A stretch of 64,000 bases of DNA from Mucilaginibacter sp. MD40 (GCF_002288635.1 NZ_NRSW01000001.1:567190-631189); one strand, 5' to 3'; counted from the stretch's first letter, positions 1 through 8,941 are shown. Notes: generated by a model not told the origin, from the sequence alone. Made by a program: numbers and translations.

Positions 1-310
1 TACCGGATAAAGCCAAACCTGCGGCCACACCAAACGCCCCTATCACGGTATTGATCAGCGTTAGCTCAAAACCAACAATGTTAAGCACGCTTATAATGAG
101 CAGTACATACATTGCCGTTATGGACAGGCTAATGATAAATGGCTGCAAAGATGAGTTAACCTTGCGGTGGCTCATGCGTTGTAATAGCCTCGCGCGTATA
201 AAGGATATTACCCAAAGGCCAACCAGGAAAATAATAATGCCGAAGATATATACAGGGCCGCGGTTGATTAACCAATTATGAAAAGTGATATAAAATTCTT
301 TAAGCTCCAT
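1..310 (-). CDS. MscS-family mechanosensitive channel, N-terminal part only
   Basis: Partial gene running off the left edge; the ATG is the complement of 308-310 and about 103 codons are visible. The translation starts MELKEFYITFHNWL, followed by a membrane segment (PVYIFGIIIFLVGLWVISF), a charged stretch, a second membrane segment (ISLSITAMYVLLIISVLNIVG) and then GAFGVAAGLALSG. This Ala/Gly-rich pore-lining helix is the signature of MscS channels, which open under membrane tension to release solutes during hypoosmotic shock in the inner membrane. The pore helix lies close to the N-terminus, so this is a short-type MscS without a large periplasmic domain. The beta and C-terminal domains are outside the window. 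Confidence 0.85.
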   Translation of the reverse strand, partial: MELKEFYITFHNWLINRGPVYIFGIIIFLVGLWVISFIRARLLQRMSHRKVNSSLQPFIISLSITAMYVLLIISVLNIVGFELTLINTVIGAFGVAAGLALSG

Positions 311-707
311 AACAGGAGCCAAAAGTAACACTATTTATTAACTGTAAAGGGTTACAAATAGTTCAGGGCCTTTAAACAGCACCCACTCCACTATCCTGCT
401 GTGTATATGTTTCCTTTTTTCTACTATCTGTTTCATGCCTCAATATTTGCAAACCTTGTGCCTAAGGCCTTTAATACCAATTATGTAACAGATATTTAAC
501 AGGATGCAGTAAAAACAGCAGCGCTGATGTCGAAAAACACCGTATAAAATCTCAAAAACAGCAACAGAACAACTCACGGGGCATTTTAAACAACAAGCCC
601 CTGTATGTTTTACCATACAGGGACTCATTATTATTAATCCGGAAGCTAAGTAATCATCTCAAGCCCAATGGCGACTCTCGACTTATACTTAAACTTTCGA
701 CTTGATA
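311..707. other. Intergenic region between groEL and the MscS gene
   Basis: About 400 bases without a convincing gene. A 62-codon frame at 440-628 on the minus strand is Cys-rich, has no family resemblance and is not called. The only clear structure is the hairpin at 599-622 downstream of groEL. The rest is AT-rich and presumably holds the promoter of the MscS gene, though no good -7 element was picked out. Confidence 0.5.
599..622 (-). terminator. groL: Hairpin downstream of groEL
   Basis: CCCTGTATG and CATACAGGG form a 9-bp stem around a 6-base loop, about 85 bases past the groEL stop. On the minus strand it is followed by GGCTTGTTGTTT, a poor U-tract, so the terminator call is tentative. 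Confidence 0.5.
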
Positions 708-2339
708 TTACATCATGCCGCCCATGCCGCCACCCATTGGTGGAGCACCAGCTTTATCATCATCCGGTTCGTCTGCTAACACACACTCAGTAGTTAACAG
801 CATTGACGCGATAGAAGCAGCGTTCTCTAAAGCAACACGGCTTACTTTAGTTGGGTCAATTACACCTGCACCGATCAGGTTTTCAAATTTGTCGGTACGT
901 GCGTTGTAACCAAAGTCGGCAGAGCCTTCTTTAACTTTTTGTACGATGATAGAACCTTCGATACCGGCGTTCTCGCAGATCTGACGAAGAGGCTCTTCGA
1001 TAGCGCGACGGATGATCTGGATACCGGTGTTCTCATCTTCGTTAGCACCTTTCAGATCAGTTAATGAAGCAACCGCGCGGATGAAGGCTACACCACCACC
1101 AGCTACGATACCTTCTTCAACCGCTGCACGGGTTGCATGTAAAGCATCGTCAACACGGTCTTTTTTCTCTTTCATTTCCACTTCAGATGCAGCACCGATG
1201 TATAATACGGCAACACCACCTGACAGTTTAGCTAAACGCTCTTGTAATTTTTCTTTGTCGTAATCAGATGTAGTAGTTTCGATCTGCGCACGGATCTCAC
1301 CAACACGGGCTTTGATCTGGTCGGCATCACCTGCACCGTTTACGATGATGGTATTGTCTTTATCAACTGAAATCTTCTCAGCCTGGCCTAACATAGAAAG
1401 GTCAGCACTTTCCAGTTTGTAACCGCGCTCTTCAGAAATTACGGTACCACCGGTTAATACGGCGATATCTTCTAACATCGCTTTACGACGGTCACCAAAA
1501 CCAGGAGCTTTAACAGCAGCAACTTTCAGTGAACCACGGATCTTGTTAACTACCAGAGTAGCTAAAGCTTCACCGTCTAAATCTTCAGCGATAATTAAAA
1601 GTGGTTTGCCGGTTTGTACTTGTTTTTCCAATATCGGCAATAACTCCTTCATTGAAGAGATCTTTTTGTCGTAGATCAAAATGTAAGGGCTGTCTAATTC
1701 CACTTCCATTTTGTCAGAGTTGGTTACGAAGTATGGGGAAAGGTAACCACGGTCAAACTGCATACCTTCTACCGTTTTAACTTCAGTTTCGGTACCTTTT
1801 GCTTCTTCAACAGTGATCACGCCAGAAGTACCTACTTTTTGCATCGCCTCAGCGATCAGCGCGCCGATCACTTCGTCGTTATTAGCTGAGATAGAACCAA
1901 CTTGTTTGATCTTGTTGTTGTCTTCACCAACAGTTTGTGATTGCTCTTTTAAGTTAGCAACAACTTGTGCAACTGCTTTATCGATACCGCGTTTCAAATC
2001 CATAGGGTTTGCACCGGCGGCAACGTTTTTAATACCTGCAGTAACAATAGCTTGCGCTAAAACAGTTGCAGTAGTAGTACCATCACCTGCTACATCAGCA
2101 GTTTTAGAAGCTACTTCTTTAACCATTTGCGCACCCATGTTTTCAATAGGGTCTTTCAGTTCAATTTCTTTTGCTACAGTAACACCGTCTTTAGTAACAG
2201 CAGGCGAACCGAATTTTTTGTCGATAATTACGTGACGACCTTTAGGGCCCAAAGTAACTTTTACGGCGTTAGCCAGGATATCAACACCGCGTTTTAAAGT
2301 ATCGCGGGCTTCTACATTATATTTAACTTGTTTTGCCAT
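708..2339 (-). CDS. groL: 60 kDa chaperonin GroEL
   Basis: A 543-residue protein, the normal length for GroEL, the ATP-driven double-ring chaperonin that encloses unfolded cytoplasmic proteins under a GroES lid. Seen directly: the conserved N-terminus ([19 protein letters not shown]), the nucleotide-binding loop [15 protein letters not shown] near residue 86, the apical region around [17 protein letters not shown], and a Gly/Met-rich tail ending GGGMGGMM. It lies 100 bases downstream of groES in the same direction, the standard operon order. The gap between them holds an unusual inverted word repeat and a 14-bp palindrome, described separately. No CIRCE operator was found upstream of the operon. 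Confidence 0.99.
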   Translation of the reverse strand: MAKQVKYNVEARDTLKRGVDILANAVKVTLGPKGRHVIIDKKFGSPAVTKDGVTVAKEIELKDPIENMGAQMVKEVASKTADVAGDGTTTATVLAQAIVTAGIKNVAAGANPMDLKRGIDKAVAQVVANLKEQSQTVGEDNNKIKQVGSISANNDEVIGALIAEAMQKVGTSGVITVEEAKGTETEVKTVEGMQFDRGYLSPYFVTNSDKMEVELDSPYILIYDKKISSMKELLPILEKQVQTGKPLLIIAEDLDGEALATLVVNKIRGSLKVAAVKAPGFGDRRKAMLEDIAVLTGGTVISEERGYKLESADLSMLGQAEKISVDKDNTIIVNGAGDADQIKARVGEIRAQIETTTSDYDKEKLQERLAKLSGGVAVLYIGAASEVEMKEKKDRVDDALHATRAAVEEGIVAGGGVAFIRAVASLTDLKGANEDENTGIQIIRRAIEEPLRQICENAGIEGSIIVQKVKEGSADFGYNARTDKFENLIGAGVIDPTKVSRVALENAASIASMLLTTECVLADEPDDDKAGAPPMGGGMGGMM

Positions 2340-2360
2340 TTTTTTAAGCTTCGTTTAAAT

Positions 2361-2437
2361 GTTATAAAGTTGTAAGGTTTAAAGGTTGTATCGGATCATT
2401 GTAACGTTACAACATTCCAACTTTGCAACCTTTCAAC
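2361..2437. repeat. Inverted word-type repeat between groES and groEL, with a central palindrome
   Basis: The left arm (2361-2389) repeats the word GTTGTAAGGTT/AAAGGTTG. The right arm (2410-2437) reads in the opposite sense as GTTGAAAGGTTGCAAAGTTG. Between them lies TTGTAACGTTACAA (2399-2412), a perfect 14-bp palindrome. The transcript could fold into a long imperfect hairpin between the two operon genes. The layout matches arms at 6915-7353, 16030-16214 and 35957-36085, with different words. Confidence 0.7.
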
Positions 2438-2439
2438 AA

Positions 2440-2736
2440 TTAATTAAATACCGCGTAAATATCAGATTCGCGCATAATCAAATACTCTTTGCCGTCGATA
2501 TTGATCTCTGTGCCGGCGTATTTACCGTATAATACCTGGTCACCAACTTTAACTGACATTGGGATTAGTGTGCCGGTGGTATCAGCGTATTTACCAGGGC
2601 CAACAGCTACGATAGTGCCTTTTTGTGGTTTTTCCTGAGCTGTTTCCGGAATGTAGATACCAGAGGCAGTTTTGGTTTCTGCAGCAGCAGCCTCAACAAC
2701 CACTCTGTCTGCACTTGGTTTAATGTTTAATGACAT
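2440..2736 (-). CDS. groS: 10 kDa co-chaperonin GroES
   Basis: A 98-residue GroES, the heptameric lid that caps GroEL. The first half has the mobile loop that touches GroEL ([19 protein letters not shown]) followed by the conserved [11 protein letters not shown]; the second half has [17 protein letters not shown] and the usual C-terminal beta strand DIYAVF. It is a few residues longer than the E. coli protein, as is common in Bacteroidota. It is the first gene of the groES-groEL operon. The 250-base gap upstream separates it from the secG terminator; no TAnnTTTG element was found there, so the promoter remains unplaced. Confidence 0.98.
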   Translation of the reverse strand: MSLNIKPSADRVVVEAAAAETKTASGIYIPETAQEKPQKGTIVAVGPGKYADTTGTLIPMSVKVGDQVLYGKYAGTEINIDGKEYLIMRESDIYAVFN

Positions 2737-2930
2737 AGTAATGTTATTTTGAATTATATAATTTAAGTTTTGTGCTTTGCAATCAACATCAATTATGCCA
2801 AGCGGCTTATCCGTATAAAATTGGCATGTTTTTCTGTTTTATTGTCACTTTTAACTGTCGCGGGTAACACTTGCATAAAACCGGCTTAATAGTAGCGTGC
2901 CATCGTGTCAGTTTGCCCACTTAAAAGCAC

Positions 2931-2961
2931 AAAAGGCTTTGGCGCTATGCCAAAGCCTTTT
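2931..2961 (-). terminator. secG: Terminator after secG
   Basis: Perfect 13-bp stem AAAAGGCTTTGGC / GCCAAAGCCTTTT with a 5-base loop, 24 bases past the secG stop. A/T-rich stem ends give U-tracts in both directions. It closes the miaB-to-secG block. Confidence 0.85.
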
Positions 2962-2984
2962 GCAGTATGATGAAAACAGCCTGC

Positions 2985-3347
2985 TTATTTAGAAGGTGTT
3001 TTTTGAGCCGGAGCAGTAGTTGGCGCGGCAGGCACGCTCAATGGTGTGGTTGAAGGCGTAGCCGATGGTTTTGAAATTTGCTTCAATTTTTCTATTGAAG
3101 TACCATCGTCGCTTTTTTGCGCGCCGCCTTTTACCGATACATTGATCACCAATGATAATACCATAATACCAATGGCCAAAGCCCAGGTACCTTTTTCAAG
3201 GAAATCGCCTGTTTTTTGCACACCCATTAATTGTGATGAGCCTGAAAAATTTGACGCTAAACCGCCACCCTTAGGGTTTTGTATGAGAACGATGAGGCCT
3301 AAAAGCACACATAAAATAATGGTGATAATAATGAGTAATAAATACAT
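2985..3347 (-). CDS. secG: Preprotein translocase subunit SecG
   Basis: A 120-residue inner-membrane protein matching SecG, the small accessory subunit of the SecYEG channel. Two membrane segments are visible: residues 2-22 (YLLLIIITIILCVLLGLIVLI) and about 54-72 (TWALAIGIMVLSLVINVSV). The conserved cytoplasmic loop between them reads QNPKGGGLASNFSGSSQLMG. The tail from about residue 88 is a low-complexity Ser/Thr/Pro/Ala stretch, longer than in E. coli and typical of the phylum. It lies 11 bases after the acidic TPR gene and ends its operon at the hairpin at 2931-2961. Confidence 0.95.
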   Translation of the reverse strand: MYLLLIIITIILCVLLGLIVLIQNPKGGGLASNFSGSSQLMGVQKTGDFLEKGTWALAIGIMVLSLVINVSVKGGAQKSDDGTSIEKLKQISKPSATPSTTPLSVPAAPTTAPAQKTPSK

Positions 3348-3358
3348 TTCTTTTTATA

Positions 3359-5098
3359 TCAATTGGTTTTCTTTTCTAATTCTCCAATACGTGCTGCAAA
3401 GTACGTACTTTTTTCCGGGAATTTCAATATTAATTTTTTATAAGTAGCTATGGCTTTATGATATAGCATCTGATCGGCATAGATACGTGCCAGGGTTTCT
3501 GTCACTACCTCGTTCTGGTCTTCCGAACTCTTTTTGGCCTTGTTCTCGTTATCCAGCTTATCTGCCGATAGTGGTTTGATCTGCGGGTCGGTTTGTATAA
3601 ACCGCTCAATAATTACATCTTCCTTTTTATTGTGATCAAATTCAACTCGCTCGGGCTCACTCTCGCGCTCAATGCCGCTAACAGAAGTGAGGCTAAATAT
3701 ATTTTCGAAATACTGCTGCTGCAGTTCATCCGCCCGCTTTAAACTATCTACCCCCGCCTCTTTAGCATTACCTGCCTGCACGCGATTAACCGGGGCATAA
3801 GGCCTCAGGTTTTCGGCATGCTCCTTACGGGTTTTATTTAACCACCATAAAAAGGTGTACGGCATTTTATCATCATCGTATCTCGCTACCCGGTTTTCAT
3901 CTGCCTGGCTTTCACCAGTTGGCTGGGATGCAGTATCAATTTGTTGTGTAGGAGTGTCGGTATTCTTTGGCGCGCTTTCTGCCGGTTCGGGTTCCTTATG
4001 TTCCGTGGCAGTGTTGCCGTTTCCGGCCCGTATTTCATCAAGTTTTTTGTCAAATAATAAATAGTCGCCGCCTACAATACCGCCTAATATGAGTTTTTCT
4101 TCTTCTTCCTGTATTTTCTCCGTTTCAGTATCTGCTTCGGGCTGCGCGTCAGGCTGGTGAAACAATGCCGTAGGCTGTTCGGCATCATCATCATTTTCTA
4201 CTGTGTCAGGCTCGCTGAAACGATGCTCCGCAGTTATTTCAGGCTGAAAACCGTTTTCCGTCGTTGCGGCAAAACCAATATCATCAATACTTACTATCTC
4301 GTCATAAACCTCATCCTCAATAGACTGGTCGGTTGCTGGTTGCTCAGCCGGCTGCACGGGAGACACATCGCGCTTAGGGAAGCGTGAGGCGAAACGGTAG
4401 CCATTATCTGCCGCTGGTACATTTTGCTGGTCCTGATGAATGCCAGCAGGCTGCTCAACTTCCGGAGCGGCCGGTACAACAGGCTCCTGTGTTAAAGGCT
4501 CATCAGCATGAGCCATAACCTCAGGGTTGGTTCGCTCAGGGCTTTCTTCAATCGCCGGTATCTCTGTTTTTTCAGCTTCGTTTGGCTGCTCTACCGGCAG
4601 CGATTCAATTTCAGTTACCCTATCAGTAACATTTTCCTTATCACTGGCGGATGATAAAAGTTCATCTTCCTGACCTGTTACAACAGCTCCTGCCGTTTCA
4701 TTTACTGTTGGCAGGGGTGCTTCCACCGAAAGGATATCATTATCTGTTACAACCGTGTCAACATGGTGTGCTTGTCCCCCGCTATGCTGTACCCATGGCT
4801 CAACATGGTTTTTGGCCACCGGCATAACCAAATCAATAATAGCGCTGCTATCAACCAAAGGCAGCCCGGCGGTGTTATTCACAAATTTATATAAAATACG
4901 AGGGGCAACATAAGTGGCAGCCCTGGCAACTTGCGATTCACCGGCGGCACGGGCAAGCATAGCCTGCAGCAAACCGCTTTGCGGATAATCTTTCGCCAGC
5001 CTCTCCAGGCTTTGCAGGTACGACGCGCCATTATCAGCCGGATTAGCCAATAAGTTCCAGAAAATTTCTTTTTGCCGGTTATCTATATATTGATCCAC
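3359..5098 (-). CDS. Acidic low-complexity protein with a C-terminal TPR-like end
   Basis: A 579-residue protein with no named function. The first 90 residues (DQYIDNRQKEIFWNLLANP onward) look alpha-helical. Residues about 95-440 are an acidic, Pro/Glu/Gln/Ala-rich stretch, probably disordered. The end has a TPR-like helical hairpin (ARIYADQMLYHKAIATYKKL). No signal peptide or membrane segment is seen, so a cytoplasmic scaffold or adaptor role is plausible but is only inference. The start is GTG (complement of 5096-5098); the next in-frame Met is inside the first helical part. It lies between lptE (21-base gap) and secG (11-base gap), suggesting co-transcription with two envelope-biogenesis genes. 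Confidence 0.8.
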   Translation of the reverse strand: MDQYIDNRQKEIFWNLLANPADNGASYLQSLERLAKDYPQSGLLQAMLARAAGESQVARAATYVAPRILYKFVNNTAGLPLVDSSAIIDLVMPVAKNHVEPWVQHSGGQAHHVDTVVTDNDILSVEAPLPTVNETAGAVVTGQEDELLSSASDKENVTDRVTEIESLPVEQPNEAEKTEIPAIEESPERTNPEVMAHADEPLTQEPVVPAAPEVEQPAGIHQDQQNVPAADNGYRFASRFPKRDVSPVQPAEQPATDQSIEDEVYDEIVSIDDIGFAATTENGFQPEITAEHRFSEPDTVENDDDAEQPTALFHQPDAQPEADTETEKIQEEEEKLILGGIVGGDYLLFDKKLDEIRAGNGNTATEHKEPEPAESAPKNTDTPTQQIDTASQPTGESQADENRVARYDDDKMPYTFLWWLNKTRKEHAENLRPYAPVNRVQAGNAKEAGVDSLKRADELQQQYFENIFSLTSVSGIERESEPERVEFDHNKKEDVIIERFIQTDPQIKPLSADKLDNENKAKKSSEDQNEVVTETLARIYADQMLYHKAIATYKKLILKFPEKSTYFAARIGELEKKTN

Positions 5099-5119
5099 GT
5101 TGGTCGGTCTGTTTATTAA

Positions 5120-5647
5120 TTACCAGTTGGCAAACGCCCTGTTAAATATGTCTTCGGTAAGTTGCTTGTTAATATCGGCAATTAAAGCCTGCTCCTGCGA
5201 AGCTATATCACCTTTATAATCAGCATAGCGCGTAAAAGTTTCATCAAAACTAAGCTTTTTATCGGCTTCGTAAGTATATTTTACTTTAACAGATATGGTT
5301 AAACGGCTGGCTCCCGCAATAGGCGGCGCACCGCCGGTTGTTGCCTGTATAGATACCGGCGCTATGGTATAACTGGTAATGGCCCCACTCATGGTGGCAT
5401 TAGCTTCGCCCCGCACAATGCTCAGGTTGGTAGTAGTACGTATACGGTTCTTTAACGCCTCGGTGAACGACTGGCTTAAAGTGGGCACTACCAGTTGGGC
5501 ATTGTTCTCAAAAAACTCAATATCAATAGTTTTGAGGCCCGGGGGTATGGAAGCGCCATTTAGCGACAGTTTGTATGAGCATGATGCAAAAAGCATAACC
5601 ACTATACCAAGCCCTGCCATAACACCTGCTAATAACTTTTTACTCAT
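5120..5647 (-). CDS. lptE: LptE-family LPS-assembly lipoprotein
   Basis: A 175-residue secreted lipoprotein. Residues 1-22 form a lipoprotein signal with the lipobox FASC and acylated Cys23, followed by SYKLSLNGASIPPGLKTIDIEFFENNA, the start recognised in Bacteroidota LptE proteins. LptE plugs the outer-membrane barrel LptD and helps place lipopolysaccharide in the outer leaflet. The remainder has the expected alpha/beta pattern, including an ALKNRIRTTTNLSIV helix-strand and a C-terminal helix (IASQEQALIADINKQL). It is 14 bases downstream of the sigma-54 activator gene. The similarity is to the Bacteroidota branch, which is divergent from E. coli LptE. Confidence 0.88.
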   Translation of the reverse strand: MSKKLLAGVMAGLGIVVMLFASCSYKLSLNGASIPPGLKTIDIEFFENNAQLVVPTLSQSFTEALKNRIRTTTNLSIVRGEANATMSGAITSYTIAPVSIQATTGGAPPIAGASRLTISVKVKYTYEADKKLSFDETFTRYADYKGDIASQEQALIADINKQLTEDIFNRAFANW

Positions 5648-5661
5648 GTTAATTGGTCTGT

Positions 5662-6909
5662 TTACAGATCTAATTCCTTTATTTTCCGATACAGCGTACG
5701 CTCGGATATGCCCAGTTCATTAGCAGCTAATTTACGTTTGCCTTTGTGTTTTTTCAAGGCTTTTCTGATCAGGTCCGATTCTTTTTCAACCAGTGAAAGC
5801 GATTCTTCTACCTCTTCATGGTGATGGGTGATATCGAAATCCTTAGCGCCGCTGTTGATATTAGTGTTAACGGGCTGCTGTAACGTAAATTGTGGCTCGG
5901 CAATATTGGCCTGTGGTAGTTCAATATCACGGTAAAGCTGCGTAATAGCTTGCGGATTACCCTGGTAGGCCGGGCTAACGCCGCCATGCTCAATAATATC
6001 GGCAACCAGTTTCTTTAGCTCTATCATATCACGCTTCATATCAAACAATACCTTGTATAGTATGTCGCGTTCGGAGAAATCTTCCTTAGGCTGGTTATCC
6101 AGGCGCATAGGCAGGTTTGTTCTGCCTGTTTCGTGCGGAATGTAGTTCAGTAAAGTTTGTGCCGTAATAACACGGTCGCGCTCCAGAACAGCCAACTGCT
6201 CGGCCATGTTCTTTAACTGCCTTACATTACCCGGCCAAGAATAATTGGCCAATACCTGCTGCGCATCATCATCCAACTGGATGGGCGGTGTGCGGTATTT
6301 ATCGGTAAAATCTGCCGTAAACTTGCGGAACAATAAAAATATATCCTCCTTACGTTCACGCAATGGTGGTATCTTTAAGGGTACGGTATTTAAACGATAA
6401 TAAAGGTCCTCACGGAACTTACCGGCTTTAACCGCTTCGTAAACATCAACATTAGTGGCCGCTATTACACGCACATTGGTTTTTTCTACCTTTGATGAAC
6501 CCACCCTGATGTATTGCCCCGACTCCAGCACGCGCAGTAAACGCGCTTGTGTACCCAGCGGCATCTCGGCAATCTCATCCAGGAAAATGGTGCCGCCGTT
6601 AACAGTTTCAAAATAGCCCTTACGCTCACCAACAGCACCCGTATAAGCCCCTTTTTCGTGCCCAAAAAGTTCCGAGTCGATCGTCCCTTCGGGTATGGCC
6701 CCGCAGTTTACCGCTATGAACGGCCCATGCTTGCGCGGACTCATCTGGTGGATGATGTGCGAAAAAACTTCTTTCCCGCTACCACTCTCACCGGTAATGA
6801 GTACCGAAATATCAGTAGGGGCAACCTGGTTGGCAATGTTTATAGCCCTATTAAGCAATGGCGAATTGCCAATGATACCAAAGCGTTGTTTAATTTCTTG
6901 AATATCCAT
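5662..6909 (-). CDS. Sigma-54 interacting transcriptional activator without receiver domain
   Basis: A 415-residue AAA+ enhancer-binding protein that should remodel the sigma-54 RNA polymerase closed complex. The AAA+ domain starts almost at residue 1: Walker A GESGSGKE (40-47), the sigma-54 contact loop GAYTGA (87-92; the usual form is GAFTGA, Phe to Tyr is a mild change), Walker B GTIFLDE (106-112), and the R-finger region LYYRLNTVPLKIPPLRER. The C-terminus is a Fis-type helix-turn-helix (KLAANELGISERTLYRKI). There is no N-terminal receiver, GAF or PAS domain, so activity is probably set by expression level or a partner protein. It sits directly upstream of lptE and downstream of miaB; the four-helix-bundle gene now separates it from miaB. 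Confidence 0.95.
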   Translation of the reverse strand: MDIQEIKQRFGIIGNSPLLNRAINIANQVAPTDISVLITGESGSGKEVFSHIIHQMSPRKHGPFIAVNCGAIPEGTIDSELFGHEKGAYTGAVGERKGYFETVNGGTIFLDEIAEMPLGTQARLLRVLESGQYIRVGSSKVEKTNVRVIAATNVDVYEAVKAGKFREDLYYRLNTVPLKIPPLRERKEDIFLLFRKFTADFTDKYRTPPIQLDDDAQQVLANYSWPGNVRQLKNMAEQLAVLERDRVITAQTLLNYIPHETGRTNLPMRLDNQPKEDFSERDILYKVLFDMKRDMIELKKLVADIIEHGGVSPAYQGNPQAITQLYRDIELPQANIAEPQFTLQQPVNTNINSGAKDFDITHHHEEVEESLSLVEKESDLIRKALKKHKGKRKLAANELGISERTLYRKIKELDL

Positions 6910-6914
6910 ATTTC

Positions 6915-6950
6915 ATAAGAATCAAGAACCAAGAGTCAAGAATCAAGAAG
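6915..6950. repeat. Left arm of the inverted word repeat flanking the four-helix-bundle gene
   Basis: Thirty-six bases built from the word CAAGAATCAAGAA and close variants (AAGAACC, AAGAGTC). A perfect 13-mer at 6937-6949 reappears inverted at 7334-7346. The arm overlaps the stop codon and last codons (LLDS) of the four-helix-bundle gene and lies 5 bases upstream of the sigma-54 activator ATG. Confidence 0.85.
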
Positions 6951-7313
6951 TGTTTCGGCTTTTAATATTCGTTCACGAAATGAAAAAAGCATCCGTTGAA
7001 CTTCAGATAATACCTGTAAACATTCCTGTAATTTTCCTTCTGATCCATAATGCCTTCGTTCACATATCAGCAATTGTGTTTCAAGCTCAAAGGAAGATGA
7101 TATTGAAATCGCTAAAAATTCCGCGAAGTGCTTATTGGTGTTTTTTCCTGAACCTTCTGCTATATTAGATGGCACAGAACAAGAACACCTGTTAATTTGA
7201 TCAATTAAATTATATCGTTCGTTAGCCGGCAGGTCTTTACAATACTCAAAAGCTTTATCGGCCAGCTCCATCGCTTTTTCCCATACTTTCAAATTTTTAA
7301 AATTGTGTCGCAT
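6936..7313 (-). CDS. Four-helix-bundle protein (23S rRNA intervening-sequence / bAvd-like family)
   Basis: A 125-residue protein of the family first seen encoded in 23S rRNA intervening sequences and structurally related to the Avd accessory protein of diversity-generating retroelements. Family features seen: N-terminal FKNLKVWEKAMELADKAFEY, then LIDQINRCSCSVPSNIAEGSG (the SNIAEGSGR-like loop), FAEFLAISISSSFELETQLLI and a closing helix. The molecular role is not established; binding of nucleic acid is suggested for the family. It interrupts an otherwise tight miaB-to-secG gene block and is bracketed by inverted CAAGAATCAAGAA arms, with the left arm encoding its last residues. This looks like an inserted cassette rather than a native operon member. 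Confidence 0.9.
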   Translation of the reverse strand: MRHNFKNLKVWEKAMELADKAFEYCKDLPANERYNLIDQINRCSCSVPSNIAEGSGKNTNKHFAEFLAISISSSFELETQLLICERRHYGSEGKLQECLQVLSEVQRMLFSFRERILKAETLLDS

Positions 7314-7328
7314 GTGGCCCGGCCAAAT

Positions 7329-7353
7329 CTTGTTTCTTGATTCTTGTTTCTTG
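7329..7353. repeat. Right arm of the inverted word repeat flanking the four-helix-bundle gene
   Basis: Reads CTTGTTTCTTGATTCTTG and continues TTTCTTG, the inverse of the arm at 6915-6950. It sits between the four-helix-bundle start (7313) and the miaB stop (7358-7360), so the cassette ends right at the miaB stop codon. Confidence 0.85.
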
Positions 7354-7357
7354 CCTC

Positions 7358-8812
7358 TTAAATAATCTTCCCTATTAATGTTGCTGTGGTACAGCGTTCA
7401 ACCAGTACATTGGCGTATTGGCCGGGCTTGTAGCCTTCCTGTACCGGGAATACCACCATCGCGTTTTTATCGTTACGGCCGCAATAGTCCTTGTCAGACT
7501 TTTTAGAGTATCCCTCAATCAGCACCTTTTCTACCCGACCCAGGTGTTGCTGCAGGCGCACGTATGAATACTGCTGCTGCTTGGCTACTACCTGTTTCAA
7601 ACGCATCGCTTTTATCGGTTCCGGTATATCGTCGGCATAACGCTTGGCAGCCAGGGTACCCGGGCGCTCGGAATACATGAACATATACGCGTAATCATAT
7701 TGTACATAGTCCATCATGGTTAGCGTATCATTATGCTCCTCTTCCGTTTCTGTACAAAACCCGGTAATGATATCTGTAGATATGGCGCAATCCGGTATAA
7801 TACGGCGAATAGCATCCACACGTTCCATATACCACGCCCTATCATACGTACGGTTCATTAGATCCAGTATGCGGCTGTTGCCGCTTTGTACCGGCAGGTG
7901 TATGTAGTTACAAATGTTATCGTATTTGGCTATGGTGTACAATACCTCATCCGTAATATCTTTGGGATGAGAGGTTGAGAACCTTACCCGAAGATCGGGA
8001 TGGATCAATGCCACCATCTCTAAAAGATTGGCGAAGTTGACTACTTCTGCAGCCTCACCTAAATCCTCTCCAGACGGCTCACTGCCATCTGCCAACTGTG
8101 AGGCATTCCATTTATATGAATCTACGTTTTGGCCAAGCAGGGTAACTTCGCGGTAGCCTTTATCAAACAGGTCCTGGCATTCGGCTACTACAGAATGCGG
8201 GTCGCGGCTGCGTTCGCGGCCACGGGTGAACGGCACCACACAGAATGAACACATGTTATCGCACCCGCGCATGATAGACACAAAAGCGTTAATGCCATTG
8301 CTGTTCAAACGCACCGGGCTAATATCCGCATAAGTTTCCTCACGGCTTAGCAGCACATTTACTGCACGCTGGCCTTCATCAACCCTATCAATTAAATTAG
8401 GCAGGTCGCGGTAGGCATCAGGGCCAACCACTACGTCAACCAGTTTTTCTTCTTCTAAAAATTTAGATTTCAGGCGCTCGGCCATACAGCCCAGTACCCC
8501 TACCACCATACCCGGGTTTTTACCTTTTGCACCTGCAAACTCTTTTAACCTGTTGCGTACACGTGTTTCGGCATTTTCACGTATAGAGCAGGTGTTTATA
8601 AATACCACATCGGCATTGTTATAATCACTGGTGGTTTCAAAACCTTTTTCGGCTAAAATAGAGGCTACTATCTCGCTGTCAGAAAAATTCATGGCGCAGC
8701 CATAGCTCTCAATATATAGCTTGCGGCCATTGTTTTTTTCAACCGGCTCTAATACTAAAGCCTCTCCCTGCCTGCTCTCATCGTGCGTTTTATCCGGTGT
8801 AAGAAATTCCAT
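7358..8812 (-). CDS. miaB: tRNA-2-methylthio-N6-dimethylallyladenosine synthase MiaB
   Basis: A 484-residue radical-SAM methylthiotransferase that adds the methylthio group to i6A37 of tRNAs reading UNN codons. Three N-terminal cysteines for the auxiliary iron-sulfur cluster are visible (SYGCAMN with Cys39, [20 protein letters not shown]). The radical-SAM motif is [19 protein letters not shown]. The C-terminal TRAM-type region ends [15 protein letters not shown]. About 30 extra residues precede the conserved KLYIESYGC. It is the first gene of the leftward block. A TAGTTTTG -7 element lies just upstream (8836-8843). Confidence 0.97.
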   Translation of the reverse strand: MEFLTPDKTHDESRQGEALVLEPVEKNNGRKLYIESYGCAMNFSDSEIVASILAEKGFETTSDYNNADVVFINTCSIRENAETRVRNRLKEFAGAKGKNPGMVVGVLGCMAERLKSKFLEEEKLVDVVVGPDAYRDLPNLIDRVDEGQRAVNVLLSREETYADISPVRLNSNGINAFVSIMRGCDNMCSFCVVPFTRGRERSRDPHSVVAECQDLFDKGYREVTLLGQNVDSYKWNASQLADGSEPSGEDLGEAAEVVNFANLLEMVALIHPDLRVRFSTSHPKDITDEVLYTIAKYDNICNYIHLPVQSGNSRILDLMNRTYDRAWYMERVDAIRRIIPDCAISTDIITGFCTETEEEHNDTLTMMDYVQYDYAYMFMYSERPGTLAAKRYADDIPEPIKAMRLKQVVAKQQQYSYVRLQQHLGRVEKVLIEGYSKKSDKDYCGRNDKNAMVVFPVQEGYKPGQYANVLVERCTTATLIGKII

Positions 8813-8835
8813 TTTTAAAACTAAGAATTAGGCTG

Positions 8836-8843
8836 CAAAACTA
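8836..8843 (-). promoter_or_regulatory. miaB: -7 element upstream of miaB
   Basis: TAGTTTTG on the minus strand fits the Bacteroidota -7 consensus TAnnTTTG, 23 bases before the miaB ATG. No TTG was found at the expected -33 spacing. Confidence 0.5.
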
Positions 8844-8941
8844 CATAAAATTTAATTAACAGCGTGACAGTTTGTCAGCATTTAACAAATACCATTCTTT
8901 GTTGTTGTAAACATACGCTTCACAAACACAAGCTACCTTAT

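Noticed and set aside
440..628. 62-codon Cys-rich minus-strand frame downstream of groEL
   Set aside because: Contains the groEL downstream hairpin and shows no family or start-site support.
1813..2235. 140-codon open frame on the plus strand
   Set aside because: Antisense to groEL; composition reflects the complement of groEL codons.
2737..2984. CIRCE-type heat-shock operator upstream of groES
   Set aside because: Neither TTAGCACTC nor its inverted partner GAGTGCTAA is present in the spacer.
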